A stretch of 64,000 nt of DNA, from contig JADJOZ010000009.1 in NCBI GenBank assembly GCA_016713525.1, forward strand, positions 105,749-169,748. Direction: 5' to 3'. Below the pieces are notes generated by a model. The model was not told the origin of the DNA and did no database searches. It saw only the letters and a program-made list of their open reading frames with translations. The translations under genes and the position numbers were made by a program. The DNA is from Bacteroidota bacterium. GTDB lineage: Bacteria; Bacteroidota; Bacteroidia; AKYH767-A; OLB10. Below are positions 20,298-28,647 of this stretch, in pieces (the first letter of the stretch is position 1; each line of letters starts with the position of its first letter).

Positions 20298-21059
20298 TCA
20301 AATTTCAATCACCAAACCATCGTAGGCACATTGTACGTGAGCCGGTAATTCCGCATTCACATCCTCATGCATACCTAGCTGGTGTGAGATATGGGTGAGA
20401 TATGCTTTTTCAGGTCCTAACTTGCCAATCACTTCAAGGGCTTCATCGAGTGTAAAATGCGAAACATGTGGTTCGCGACGAAGGGCATTAATGACTATAA
20501 TTTTGGAACCACGAATAAGCGACATCGATTGTTCGGTAATATGATTGGCATCTGTTATATAGGTGAAGTCACCGATGCGGAATCCTAAAACCGGTAACCG
20601 GTAGTGTAAGACAGGAACCGGTAAAAATTCAATTTCCCCAATCGAAAAAGCGCTTTCATCAATGGTGTGCATATTTATTTCCGGTACGCCGGGATATTTG
20701 AAATCTGCAAACACATATGGGAATTCTCTGTGAAGTGCTTCCTGCACCTGAAGGTTGGCATAAATATTTACCTTTTCGCGATGGACATAATTATAGGCTC
20801 TTATATCATCCATACCGGCAATATGGTCTTTGTGTTCATGCGTAAACAGCAAGCCATCGATGTGATTCACTTCTGCGCGAAGCATTTGTTGGCGAAAATC
20901 GGGACCGGAATCAATAACAACAGCTGTAGTTCCTTTTTCAATGAGAATAGAGCTTCGAAGTCTTTTATCGCGAAAATCGGCAGAATTGCAAACCTGACAT
21001 CTGCATGCAATTACAGGAACGCCCTGAGATGTGCCGGTGCCAAGGAACGTTATTTTCAC
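20298..21059 (-). CDS. PhnP-like metallo-beta-lactamase-fold hydrolase
   Basis: The 253-residue protein starts MKITFLGTGTSQGVPVIACR with a CRCQVC motif, as in PhnP, and has the zinc motif FTHEHKDHIAGMDDIR, DSGPDFRQQ, TYITDANHI and the C-terminal His in LTHISHQLG. PhnP-like enzymes hydrolyse cyclic phosphodiesters; in organisms without a phn cluster, as here, the substrate is unknown. The start at 21059 overlaps the stop of the upstream small gene by 4 bases, so the two are co-translated. The Cys residues in the N-terminal motif could bind a structural zinc. Confidence 0.92.
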   Translation of the reverse strand: MKITFLGTGTSQGVPVIACRCQVCNSADFRDKRLRSSILIEKGTTAVVIDSGPDFRQQMLRAEVNHIDGLLFTHEHKDHIAGMDDIRAYNYVHREKVNIYANLQVQEALHREFPYVFADFKYPGVPEINMHTIDESAFSIGEIEFLPVPVLHYRLPVLGFRIGDFTYITDANHITEQSMSLIRGSKIIVINALRREPHVSHFTLDEALEVIGKLGPEKAYLTHISHQLGMHEDVNAELPAHVQCAYDGLVIEI

Positions 21060-21352
21060 TCTGCAGCCTCCTCCAGGCTTTGTTGCTTATCGGCCTGTTT
21101 ATCGAGTTGTTTTTGAATTTGTGCAAATTTTTCACCTTCCAATTGGTTTCCGGTAGAAAGCACTCTAAGAATTTCCAACAAGGTAATAATTCTGCTTTCT
21201 GTAGAGGCAAAACGATTCACAACAACCATTTTACGATCTTCAATGATGCAATATCCTGATTTGAAATTTCCCTTTTCGTAACGGATTTTATAGGCATTCT
21301 CTTCAAAAACCTCTTCTATTTTTTTTAAAAACTGGGGTGTGTATTTAAGCAT
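21056..21352 (-). CDS. Small conserved protein of unknown function upstream of the PhnP-like gene
   Basis: I take the start at 21352 (MLKYTPQFLKKIEEVFEENA), giving 98 residues, because a full TTG-N21-TACATTTG promoter lies just upstream at 21385-21416, inside the longer open frame that begins at 21412. The protein has a helix, a beta section (YKIRYEKGNFKSGYCIIEDR, MVVVNRFAS) and a charged C-terminal helix rich in Gln, Lys and Asp (QIQKQLDKQADKQQSLEEAA). I do not recognise it with a function. It overlaps the PhnP-like gene by 4 bases (ATGA type), which points to a shared role. Confidence 0.8.
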   Translation of the reverse strand: MLKYTPQFLKKIEEVFEENAYKIRYEKGNFKSGYCIIEDRKMVVVNRFASTESRIITLLEILRVLSTGNQLEGEKFAQIQKQLDKQADKQQSLEEAAE

Positions 21353-21384
21353 CTGACTAATTGAAACAGGGTTTAAAACTGGTG

Positions 21385-21416
21385 CAAATGTAGGGCAAAT
21401 TAATAAAATCATGCAA
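21385..21416 (-). promoter_or_regulatory. Full Bacteroidota promoter (TTG - 21 bases - TACATTTG)
   Basis: On the minus strand TTG at 21416-21414 is followed after 21 bases by TACATTTG (21392-21385). Both boxes and the spacing match the Bacteroidota consensus. It drives the small gene at 21352 and probably the PhnP-like hydrolase. Confidence 0.65.
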
Positions 21417-21508
21417 TTCCAAACAGGTACTTGTCAACAACCCTCATTACTTACTGATTTTGAATAATATACACAACAGTAACCTATTTGTTTCGGGAAC
21501 GTATTCCA

Positions 21509-21539
21509 TTGATGGAATCAATTATTATTTTTTCCTTTG
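21509..21539 (+). promoter_or_regulatory. Probable pnt operon promoter (TTG - 20 bases - TTCCTTTG)
   Basis: TTG at 21509-21511 and TTCCTTTG at 21532-21539 are spaced by 20 bases; the -7 box has one mismatch to TAnnTTTG. The leader to the pntAA start would be about 60 bases. Confidence 0.45.
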
Positions 21540-21602
21540 CAGCGCTAAAAAAACATACCGGAAAAAGCCGGCTAACATTTCCCATATTAAATTAACTACC
21601 TA

Positions 21603-22724
21603 ATGAAAATAGGAATTCCGAAGGAGACTAAGGAACGTGAAAACAGGGTTGCCCTGAGTCCGGAAGTTGTGAAAAGTCTTGCTTCATCAGGCTTTGAAGT
21701 AACAATTGAATCCGGTGCAGGTGAAAACTCCTATTTTGCAGATGCCATGTACAAAGATGCCGGTGCCATAATTGCCGGTGACTCGAAGGCGATTTACAGC
21801 ACTTCGGATGTGGTTTTAAAAGTGAATGCTCCTGAACCTGCTGAAGTTGGAACAATGAAAAAAGGTGCCGTATTGATTTCTTTCATGTGGGCAGCAACCA
21901 ATCCTTCAATTGTAGAAGCATGTGAAAAAGCAGGTATATCTGCATTTTCTATGGATGCTATTCCTCGTATTTCGAGAGCACAGAAAATGGATGCACTGAG
22001 TTCTCAGAGCAACCTTGCCGGGTATAAAACGGTGCTTTTAGGAGCCAATGCTCTTGGAAAAATATTTCCTTTAATGATGACTGCCGCAGGAACCATCAAA
22101 CCATGTAAGGTGGTTATTATGGGTGCCGGTGTTGCAGGACTTCAGGCTATTGCTACTGCCAAACGCCTGGGAGCAATAGTGGAAGTGTCAGATATCCGTC
22201 CAGAGACCAAAGAACAGGTGGAATCATTGGGAGGAAAATTTATTGAAGTTAAAGGCGACGACAGCATCAAAACAGAAGGTGGCTATGTAAAGGCTGTTTC
22301 TGAAGAATTCCTTAAAAAGCAACAAGAACTTTTGTTTAAGCATATTTCAGAAGCCGATCTGGTAATTACCACAGCTCTCATCCCTGGTAAAAAAGCTCCG
22401 CTTTTAGTTACCGAAGAAATGGTGAAGAACATGAAAATGGGTTCTGTAATTGTTGATATGGCTGTTGAACAAGGTGGAAATTGTCCGCTTAGTGAAGTTA
22501 ATAAAACAGTGGTAAAACATGGTGTTATTATAATCGGAGAATCAAATCTTCCCAGCTTACTACCCCGAAATGCCAGCGAACTGTATGCAAAAAACATTCA
22601 GACTTTCTTGCTGCATCTCGCTACTAAAGACGGATTCAAATGGGAAATGGAAGAAGAAATAACCAAAGGTTCATTGATCACTCATAATGGTGCTATTGTT
22701 CATCCATCAGCTCAAAAAAAATAA
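21603..22724 (+). CDS. pntAA: NAD(P) transhydrogenase subunit alpha, part 1 (NAD-binding)
   Basis: The 373-residue soluble protein begins MKIGIPKETKERENRVALSP, a hallmark of the alanine dehydrogenase/PntA fold, and carries the NAD-binding site VVIMGAGVAGLQAIATAKRL near residue 170 and RIDVSD-like VEVSDIRPETKEQVESLG after it. It is domain I of proton-translocating transhydrogenase, which passes hydride between NADH and NADP+ using the proton gradient to supply NADPH. It is the first gene of a three-gene operon with pntAB (23 bases downstream) and pntB, the usual split arrangement in this phylum. No frame problem is present. Confidence 0.97.
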   Translation: MKIGIPKETKERENRVALSPEVVKSLASSGFEVTIESGAGENSYFADAMYKDAGAIIAGDSKAIYSTSDVVLKVNAPEPAEVGTMKKGAVLISFMWAATNPSIVEACEKAGISAFSMDAIPRISRAQKMDALSSQSNLAGYKTVLLGANALGKIFPLMMTAAGTIKPCKVVIMGAGVAGLQAIATAKRLGAIVEVSDIRPETKEQVESLGGKFIEVKGDDSIKTEGGYVKAVSEEFLKKQQELLFKHISEADLVITTALIPGKKAPLLVTEEMVKNMKMGSVIVDMAVEQGGNCPLSEVNKTVVKHGVIIIGESNLPSLLPRNASELYAKNIQTFLLHLATKDGFKWEMEEEITKGSLITHNGAIVHPSAQKK

Positions 22725-22747
22725 TTAAGATTTATTGAAAAAATAAT

Positions 22748-23056
22748 ATGGAAGCAATCATAAATTTTATAGGAACGCACAAAGAAGTATTTTACTTTGT
22801 AATTCTCTCCATTTTCGTTGGTATTGAAGTTATAGGTAAAGTTCCAACAGTATTGCATACACCTTTAATGAGTGGAGCTAATGCCATTCACGGTGTTGTA
22901 ATTGTGGGTGCCATAATTGTAATGCTCGATACGGAAATGTCGAATATACCATCACTCGCCCTGGGATTTCTGGCTGTTGTGCTGGGAACCCTGAATGTAG
23001 TAGGTGGATTTGTGGTTACCGACAGGATGTTGGAAATGTTTAAAAAGAAAAAGTAG
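22748..23056 (+). CDS. pntAB: NAD(P) transhydrogenase subunit alpha, part 2 (membrane)
   Basis: The 102-residue product has three or four transmembrane helices with the conserved features VPTVLHTPLMSGANAIHGVV and a C-terminal tail MLEMFKKKK. It forms part of membrane domain II, which conducts protons together with PntB. Length and position between pntAA and pntB match the split PntA found in many bacteria. Confidence 0.96.
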   Translation: MEAIINFIGTHKEVFYFVILSIFVGIEVIGKVPTVLHTPLMSGANAIHGVVIVGAIIVMLDTEMSNIPSLALGFLAVVLGTLNVVGGFVVTDRMLEMFKKKK

Positions 23057-23077
23057 TAGTGCACTAAAAGAGGACTT

Positions 23078-24478
23078 ATGATTCAGAATATATTAGAAAT
23101 TTCTTATCTCATTGCTTCTGTAACTTTCATTATGGGGTTACGAATGATGAGCAATCCGAAATCGGCCCGTAAAGGAAATCTGGTTGCCGCAGCCGGAATG
23201 GCTATTGCAATTGCAGGCACTATTTTCCTTTATGAAAACGGTTCCGGTTACACTTCCCGGGAAGGCGTTAAAATGGCTCTGATTTTTGCCGCCATTCTGG
23301 TTGGAACGATCATTGGCTGGATGACCGCCAAGAAAGTGCAAATGACCAAAATGCCGGAACTGGTTTCCATGTTCAATGGTATGGGTGGTGCCTGTGCAGC
23401 TTTGATCGGCTTAATGGAATTTCATCATAATGTTGGTAATACCGGCCCTCAAATGGCAGTGGTATTAGGAATGATAATCGGTAGTGTTTCATTTTCAGGA
23501 AGTATTGTTGCCTTCCTGAAACTGAATGGTACCATGAATAAACCGGTACGCCTTCCCTCCTACAACATCATCAATACAATTATCATGATTGGTGTTCTTG
23601 CATACGGAGCATTTATGATATTCAGCGGCACCGACAGCAGCGTTTTATTGTATCTGTTGTTTGCGCTGGCATTGTTTTACGGCGTCATGTTTGTAATACC
23701 AATCGGCGGGGCCGATATGCCGGTAGTAATTTCCTTACTAAACTCATTCACTGGACTGGCTGCAGCTTTTGGAGGATTCCTATACGATAATAAAGTGATG
23801 TTAACCGGAGGTATTCTGGTTGGTTCGGCTGGAACATTGCTAACAATTGTTATGTGTAAAGCTATGAACCGTCCGTTGTCAAATGTAATCTTTGGTGCAT
23901 TCGGGGCAACAGGTGCTACCGCTGTGGCGGGAAGTTCAATGCAGGGAAGCATTAAGGATATCAATGTGAACGATGCTGCCGTATTGATGAATTACTCTAA
24001 AAAAGTGATTATTGTCCCTGGTTACGGATTGGCAGTTGCGCAGGCACAACACGTTATTCATGAACTGGAAACGTTGCTTGAAGAACGTGGTGTTGAAGTT
24101 AAATATGCAATTCACCCGGTTGCCGGTCGTATGCCAGGACATATGAACGTTTTGCTTGCCGAATCGAATGTTGATTATGGTAAACTGGTTGAAATGGAAG
24201 AAATTAATCCGGAATTTGCAACCACCGATGTAGTATTGGTTGTTGGGGCAAATGACGTTGTAAATCCAGCTGCTAAAAACGATCCATCCTCTCCTATTTA
24301 TGGAATGCCAATTTTGGATGTTGAAAATTCTCAGCATATTCTCGTGAACAAAAGATCGATGAATGCCGGATATGCCGGTATTGAAAACGAATTGTTCTAC
24401 AACCCAAAAACAAGTATGCTTTTTGGAGATGCCAAAGATGTTCTTACAAAACTTGTAAGCGAACTCAAGGCAATGTAA
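23078..24478 (+). CDS. pntB: NAD(P) transhydrogenase subunit beta
   Basis: The 466-residue protein has about nine membrane helices in residues 1-260 (KMPELVSMFNGMGGACAALI is the conserved proton-channel loop) and a soluble NADP-binding domain III at the C-terminus with VIIVPGYGLAVAQAQH, IHPVAGRMPGHMNVLLAE, VVLVVGANDVVNPAA and KRSMNAGYAGIENELF. It completes the transhydrogenase complex with PntAA and PntAB. A bulged hairpin at 24510-24531 may end the operon transcript. Confidence 0.97.
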   Translation: MIQNILEISYLIASVTFIMGLRMMSNPKSARKGNLVAAAGMAIAIAGTIFLYENGSGYTSREGVKMALIFAAILVGTIIGWMTAKKVQMTKMPELVSMFNGMGGACAALIGLMEFHHNVGNTGPQMAVVLGMIIGSVSFSGSIVAFLKLNGTMNKPVRLPSYNIINTIIMIGVLAYGAFMIFSGTDSSVLLYLLFALALFYGVMFVIPIGGADMPVVISLLNSFTGLAAAFGGFLYDNKVMLTGGILVGSAGTLLTIVMCKAMNRPLSNVIFGAFGATGATAVAGSSMQGSIKDINVNDAAVLMNYSKKVIIVPGYGLAVAQAQHVIHELETLLEERGVEVKYAIHPVAGRMPGHMNVLLAESNVDYGKLVEMEEINPEFATTDVVLVVGANDVVNPAAKNDPSSPIYGMPILDVENSQHILVNKRSMNAGYAGIENELFYNPKTSMLFGDAKDVLTKLVSELKAM

Positions 24479-24509
24479 TTTTCATTCAAGCGATAATTTT
24501 AATGATCAT

Positions 24510-24531
24510 GCTCCCTGACAAAACCAGGAGC
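24510..24531 (+). terminator. Possible terminator after pntB
   Basis: GCTCCCTG and CAGGAGC can form a 7-bp stem with one bulged C around the loop ACAAAAC, followed by an AT-rich but not uniformly T tract. Confidence 0.4.
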
Positions 24532-24610
24532 GAATATTTATTGTTATACCATTAAGTTAACAAAATTATCGTGTTCGATAGCGTTAGCTTTTATTTTCAA
24601 TTCGTTTTTG

Positions 24611-24618
24611 TATTTTTG
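24611..24618 (+). promoter_or_regulatory. Bacteroidota -7 promoter element (TATTTTTG)
   Basis: An exact TAnnTTTG match 13 bases upstream of the SirB1-family gene start at 24632; no clear -33 TTG. Confidence 0.45.
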
Positions 24619-24631
24619 AAGTATTAAAGAA

Positions 24632-25542
24632 ATGGAAAGCTTAAACGTTAATGAAGTTAAGGCTATGATTAGCCTGCTGGATGATACTGATCCGGAAATA
24701 TTTAACCACATCCGGGGGCGTTTAGTTGCCTTTGGCAGGGATGTTATTCCTGTTTTGGAAGATGCCTGGAGCGGAGCATTTAATCCATTATTGCAGGAAA
24801 GAATTGAAAATATTGTTCATAAAATTCAATTCGAATCACTAAAAAGTGATTTGGCCAAATGGGCAGCAGGTAGTTCTAATGCCTTTCTGACAGGCTCCTT
24901 ATTGATTGCTCATTATCAGTATCCAGACCTGGACGAAGAAAAAGTCAGGGCACAACTTAATAAAATCCGGAAAGATCTTTGGCTCGAACTGAATGATCAG
25001 ATGACACCACAGGAACAGGTCCTGGTGATCAATAAGGTGTTATTCGAAGTACATAACTTCACAGGAAACACGGCAAATTTCCATGCTCCTCAAAACTCTT
25101 TTATCAATACAGTTCTTGAAACCAAAAAAGGGAATCCTCTACTGCTTTCTATCATTTATTCCATCCTTGCCCAGCAACTCGACATTCCAATTTACGGAGT
25201 TAATCTTCCCGAACATTTCATTCTGGCTTATCAGGACAATAGAGGTAATACCGATGTGGAATACACTTATCCTGAAGCAGGAATACTGTTTTATATAAAT
25301 GCATTTAGTAAAGGAACCATATTTGGTAAAAGTGATATCGATGAATTTCTTAAAAACTCGATATGCGTTACAACAAAATTTTCTATGAGCCTTGTTCGAA
25401 TGTAGATATGATCAGGAGAATTTTGCGGAACCTTTCATTCTCATTTCAGAAACTTGGACAAACCGATAAAGTTGAAGAAACGGAAGAATTACTGGAGTGT
25501 TTGAATCCTAAGAAACTATCTTCACCAGAGTCTGAAGAATAA
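24632..25542 (+). CDS. SirB1/transglutaminase-like family protein, one frame slip
   Basis: Residues about 90-240 match the SirB1 transglutaminase-like region: FHAPQNSFINTVLETKKGNP, LLSIIYSILAQQLDIPIYGV, NLPEHFILAY and FYINAFSKGTIF. As in other SirB1 proteins, the catalytic Cys of true transglutaminases is not visible at the expected helix, so enzymatic activity is doubtful. The frame breaks at A5 25352-25356, which is one base short; adding it restores FLKKLDMRYNKIFYEPCSN and RILRNLSFSFQKLGQTDKVE, the TPR-like C-terminal tail usual for the family, and moves the stop to 25542 (303 residues). The restored 3' end overlaps the convergent sugar transferase gene by 35 bases. Confidence 0.85.
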
Positions 25543-26095
25543 TTTTCAGGTCCGTAAAAAAGCTTTGTTCCCTGATGTATTTTTGATTTAAAGCCAATTT
25601 GGCAGGCATAATTTCATGAATGTAAGTTGCCTCCGGATCCGTTGCGTTTGCTAATATTTCATTTTCCTTTGAGTACTCAATCGATGCATAATCGGTAATG
25701 CCCGGCTTAACCGATAACACCTGCAATTGTTCTTTCGAATATAAATCCACATATTTTCTTACTTCCGGCCGTGGACCAACTATGCTCATATCTCCGAAAA
25801 AAACGTTGATTAATTGAGGCAACTCATCGAGCTTATACTTGCGAAGGAAAAGTCCGGGTCTGGTGATACGGGCATCATTCCCTCCTACTGTAAGCAATCC
25901 TTTTTTATCGGAACCCACAAACATGGTACGGAATTTATAAATGCCAAAATCTTTGCCATTTAATCCCACACGAACTTGTTTATAGAAAACGGAGCCTTTG
26001 CTATCGAGCTTAATTCTGATAGCAATAAAAATAAAAATCGGAGCCAGCAATATCAAAAATATTGTAGCAAGAACAAAGTCAAAAATCCGTTTCAC
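25508..26095 (-). CDS. Phosphoglycosyl transferase (initiating sugar transferase, PglC-like)
   Basis: The 195-residue protein has one N-terminal membrane segment (RIFDFVLATIFLILLAPIFI) and the conserved cytoplasmic core FYKQVRVGLNGKDFGIYKFR, RKYKLDELPQLINVFFGDMS and SIVGPRPEV. The family moves a sugar phosphate from a nucleotide sugar to undecaprenyl phosphate, the first committed step of surface glycan assembly. It ends the minus-strand polysaccharide cluster and follows an aminotransferase gene after 9 bases, which suggests an amino sugar such as an N-acetylated bacillosamine-type sugar as substrate. The neighbouring longer homologue at 46581 belongs to the two-domain WbaP/WcaJ group. Confidence 0.95.
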   Translation of the reverse strand: MKRIFDFVLATIFLILLAPIFIFIAIRIKLDSKGSVFYKQVRVGLNGKDFGIYKFRTMFVGSDKKGLLTVGGNDARITRPGLFLRKYKLDELPQLINVFFGDMSIVGPRPEVRKYVDLYSKEQLQVLSVKPGITDYASIEYSKENEILANATDPEATYIHEIMPAKLALNQKYIREQSFFTDLKIILQTLVKIVS

Positions 26096-26104
26096 AATTA
26101 CCTC

Positions 26105-27337
26105 TTAATGATTGACCACTTCCTGAAGCACTGAGTTGACTGCTTCTTCAACAGCATTGCAAACCACTTTCAATTGTTCATCCGTGAGATCATAAAATAC
26201 CGGAAGCGTAATTTCACGTGCAAAAGTATCGTATGCTACAGGATAATCAGAAATATTGAATCCCATATTTTTATAATACGATAACATTGGTAATGGAATA
26301 AAATGAACATTAACCGAAACATCTTTATCGAAAATGCGCTTCATGATTTCATCTCGCATCGATTCTGTAATTCCTTTAATTCGAAGCGGGAATAAATGAT
26401 AAGATGTTTCTCTGGAAGCATCTTTCAAAACAGGTAATTCAGCCCAATCAAACTTCTTAAAATAATTAAAGTAAGTATCGCAAATCATTTTACGCTTTAC
26501 CAGCATGTCATTGTCATAACGAGCCAATTCAACCAATCCAATAGCAGCGCACAGGTCAGTCATGTTACATTTATAACCTGCTTCAATGATATCATACTTC
26601 CAATTACCTTTTTGCATTTTAGCCAGTGCATCTTTATTCTGACCATGCAAAGTGTATATACAAAGAAATTTGTATACTTCATCATTGTCAAATGGCTCAG
26701 GCAGATTCAAAGCTATTGCACCTCCTTCGGCAGTCGTAAGATTTTTAACTGCGTGAAAAGAAAAAACAGAAACATCAGTCAATGCCCCGGTCTTTTTATT
26801 TTTATAATTTGCACCAACTGAATGAGCAGCATCTGACAAAATTAAAACACGGCCTAATTGAGATTGTACCGGTGTAGCTGCAACAAATAGACTTTTGACA
26901 GCAGGATCATTCACAACATTTAAAACAGCATCATAATCGCATGGCAAACCGGCAAAATCAACCGGCATGATCACCTTGGTTTTTGATGTAACAGCAGCCT
27001 TGATATTTGCAACATTCATATTGAAATCGGATCCAATATCAACCAAAACGGGACGAGCGCCACAATGCACCACCACATTAGCTGTTGCTGAGTAAGTATA
27101 TGCAGGTAAAATTACTTCATCACCTTCCCCTACTCCAAACCAGCGCAACATAATTTCAAGTCCGGCAGTTGCTGAATTCAGGCACAAAGTTGACTTGTTA
27201 CCACAATAAGCAGTAAGGCGTTTTTCAAATTCTTTAGTGCGTGGACCAGTGGTAATCCAACCTGACTTCAAAGCAGCTACTACTTCATCAATTATTGCCT
27301 GATCAATTCTGGGCGGTGCGAATGGTATCATAATCAT
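26105..27337 (-). CDS. DegT/DnrJ/EryC1/StrS family aminotransferase
   Basis: The 410-residue protein starts MIMIPFAPPRID; either ATG (27337 or 27331) fits. It has the sugar aminotransferase features SGWITTGPRTKEFE, CLNSATAGLEIML, VILPAYTYSATANVVV, DAAHSVGAN and the PLP lysine context FHAVKNLTTAEGGA. The enzyme makes an amino sugar nucleotide from a keto sugar with glutamate as donor. An insertion of about 15 residues before the SDAAH motif (LFVAATPVQSQLGRVL) is longer than in the shortest homologues. It forms a two-gene unit with the phosphoglycosyl transferase and has its own TAAATTTG element 13 bases upstream. Confidence 0.94.
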   Translation of the reverse strand: MIMIPFAPPRIDQAIIDEVVAALKSGWITTGPRTKEFEKRLTAYCGNKSTLCLNSATAGLEIMLRWFGVGEGDEVILPAYTYSATANVVVHCGARPVLVDIGSDFNMNVANIKAAVTSKTKVIMPVDFAGLPCDYDAVLNVVNDPAVKSLFVAATPVQSQLGRVLILSDAAHSVGANYKNKKTGALTDVSVFSFHAVKNLTTAEGGAIALNLPEPFDNDEVYKFLCIYTLHGQNKDALAKMQKGNWKYDIIEAGYKCNMTDLCAAIGLVELARYDNDMLVKRKMICDTYFNYFKKFDWAELPVLKDASRETSYHLFPLRIKGITESMRDEIMKRIFDKDVSVNVHFIPLPMLSYYKNMGFNISDYPVAYDTFAREITLPVFYDLTDEQLKVVCNAVEEAVNSVLQEVVNH

Positions 27338-27349
27338 TTAATTATGCTG

Positions 27350-27357
27350 CAAATTTA
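27350..27357 (-). promoter_or_regulatory. Bacteroidota -7 promoter element (TAAATTTG)
   Basis: An exact TAnnTTTG match on the minus strand upstream of the aminotransferase gene, in the only sizeable spacer (98 bases) within the polysaccharide cluster. It may allow separate expression of the amino-sugar initiation pair. Confidence 0.45.
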
Positions 27358-27435
27358 TGAAAACCAAATGAATCGGGACGAATTTAGGGGCTCTTTTTTG
27401 AGAAACAGATTAAACTGAAGGAATTAGATTCCCAT

Positions 27436-28647
27436 TTAACTCTGAAAATTACCCTTACGATAGAGAGCGGCATATAAAAAAGAGAAGAAAATGACCCCTG
27501 CCGAGACTTCCAAAATCGACTCCACCATTGCATTTAGTCCAATGACAACCAAAAAAGCTATCAGCAAGAGATCCCTGTTGCGGAATGCAAATATCAGGGC
27601 TGAGACTAATACACCGGTTAAAAGAATCAAACCTGGTACACCTAATGCTGCGGTAGTCTGGATAAACTGATTATGGGCATTTAACCGCAATTTAGCTATG
27701 GCATCAAAACCATTTTCACGATATGTATTTACCAGTTCATCTTTAACATCTCCAGTACCGGTGCCAAAAGGAAATTCCCTGCCGGCTAATTCCAGAGAGC
27801 TTTTCCAGGCCTGCAAACGCATTCCCGAGGTATGTACTATGGTATCATTCGGATTATCTGAAAGTGTTTCTCGTAACTCCGACATCCTCCCGGCAGTATC
27901 GGGTGAGAAAATACCAAAATATACCAGTGCACCTGTAAGTAACAGCAAACAAATACCGGTAAACTTTCCTGATGACCATTTAAAAGCTAATAAAGAGGCG
28001 CCAATCAACAAAACTATGAGCGTTACAATCCCTGCCTTAGAAGCCAGTAAAACTACACCCGTTACCAGTAAAAACACCAAGAAAGCACCGAAACAAACTG
28101 CGGTAATTTCATTGTTCTTATTGGCATCCGTAATAAGCTGGAGCAGTACTACAACAGCAAAGCAAAGGAACATACTGAAATAGCCGGGATGTACGAAACG
28201 GGAAAAATCTTTATAAAAAAAGTAATTGTGACCTTCCGAAAACCAATACCACAGCGACCTTCCAAAACAAATGATGAAGGCAGCAAGGCATCCGGCAGCA
28301 AATATGGTAACAATTTTCTTTAATGAAATATTTCCCGGCAAGGGATCCGATAACAACATTAGCGGGAAGACGAGCATTGAAAGTTTTACCTGAACATCAA
28401 AGCCACCATAATCCATATTTACAGACCAAAGCAATCCAATAAAATGATATAGAAAAAATGATATCAGAAAAAGTGCGCCATTATTTTTTTGAAGATTCTT
28501 AAACCGGGATGAAAAATCTCCTTCGGCAATCCACAACACAAGAGAGATCCCGATAATTACTGACAACCACTTCGGATTAAAAGGAATTAAAAATGCAATC
28601 AACAAAATCAAATAACCTCTGATTAACTTTATTTTTGTTGTGTTCAT
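27436..28647 (-). CDS. O-antigen ligase/polymerase-like membrane protein
   Basis: I use the ATG at 28647 because it overlaps the upstream stop as ATGA; the longer frame to 28713 overlaps the glycosyltransferase. The 403-residue product has about twelve membrane helices and a large periplasmic loop in the middle to late part containing SGMRLQAWKSSLELAG, FGTGTGDVKDE and LNAHNQFIQTTAALGVPGL, the Wzy_C/WaaL signature (the Arg and His in this loop are typical of O-antigen ligases). It would join or polymerise lipid-linked glycan on the periplasmic side. A second such protein lies at 35033-36250; which of the two is ligase and which polymerase cannot be told from sequence. Confidence 0.9.
   Translation of the reverse strand: MNTTKIKLIRGYLILLIAFLIPFNPKWLSVIIGISLVLWIAEGDFSSRFKNLQKNNGALFLISFFLYHFIGLLWSVNMDYGGFDVQVKLSMLVFPLMLLSDPLPGNISLKKIVTIFAAGCLAAFIICFGRSLWYWFSEGHNYFFYKDFSRFVHPGYFSMFLCFAVVVLLQLITDANKNNEITAVCFGAFLVFLLVTGVVLLASKAGIVTLIVLLIGASLLAFKWSSGKFTGICLLLLTGALVYFGIFSPDTAGRMSELRETLSDNPNDTIVHTSGMRLQAWKSSLELAGREFPFGTGTGDVKDELVNTYRENGFDAIAKLRLNAHNQFIQTTAALGVPGLILLTGVLVSALIFAFRNRDLLLIAFLVVIGLNAMVESILEVSAGVIFFSFLYAALYRKGNFQS

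Noticed and set aside
24632..25405. SirB1 protein as an active transglutaminase
   Set aside because: The catalytic Cys position is not occupied, as in other SirB1 family members.
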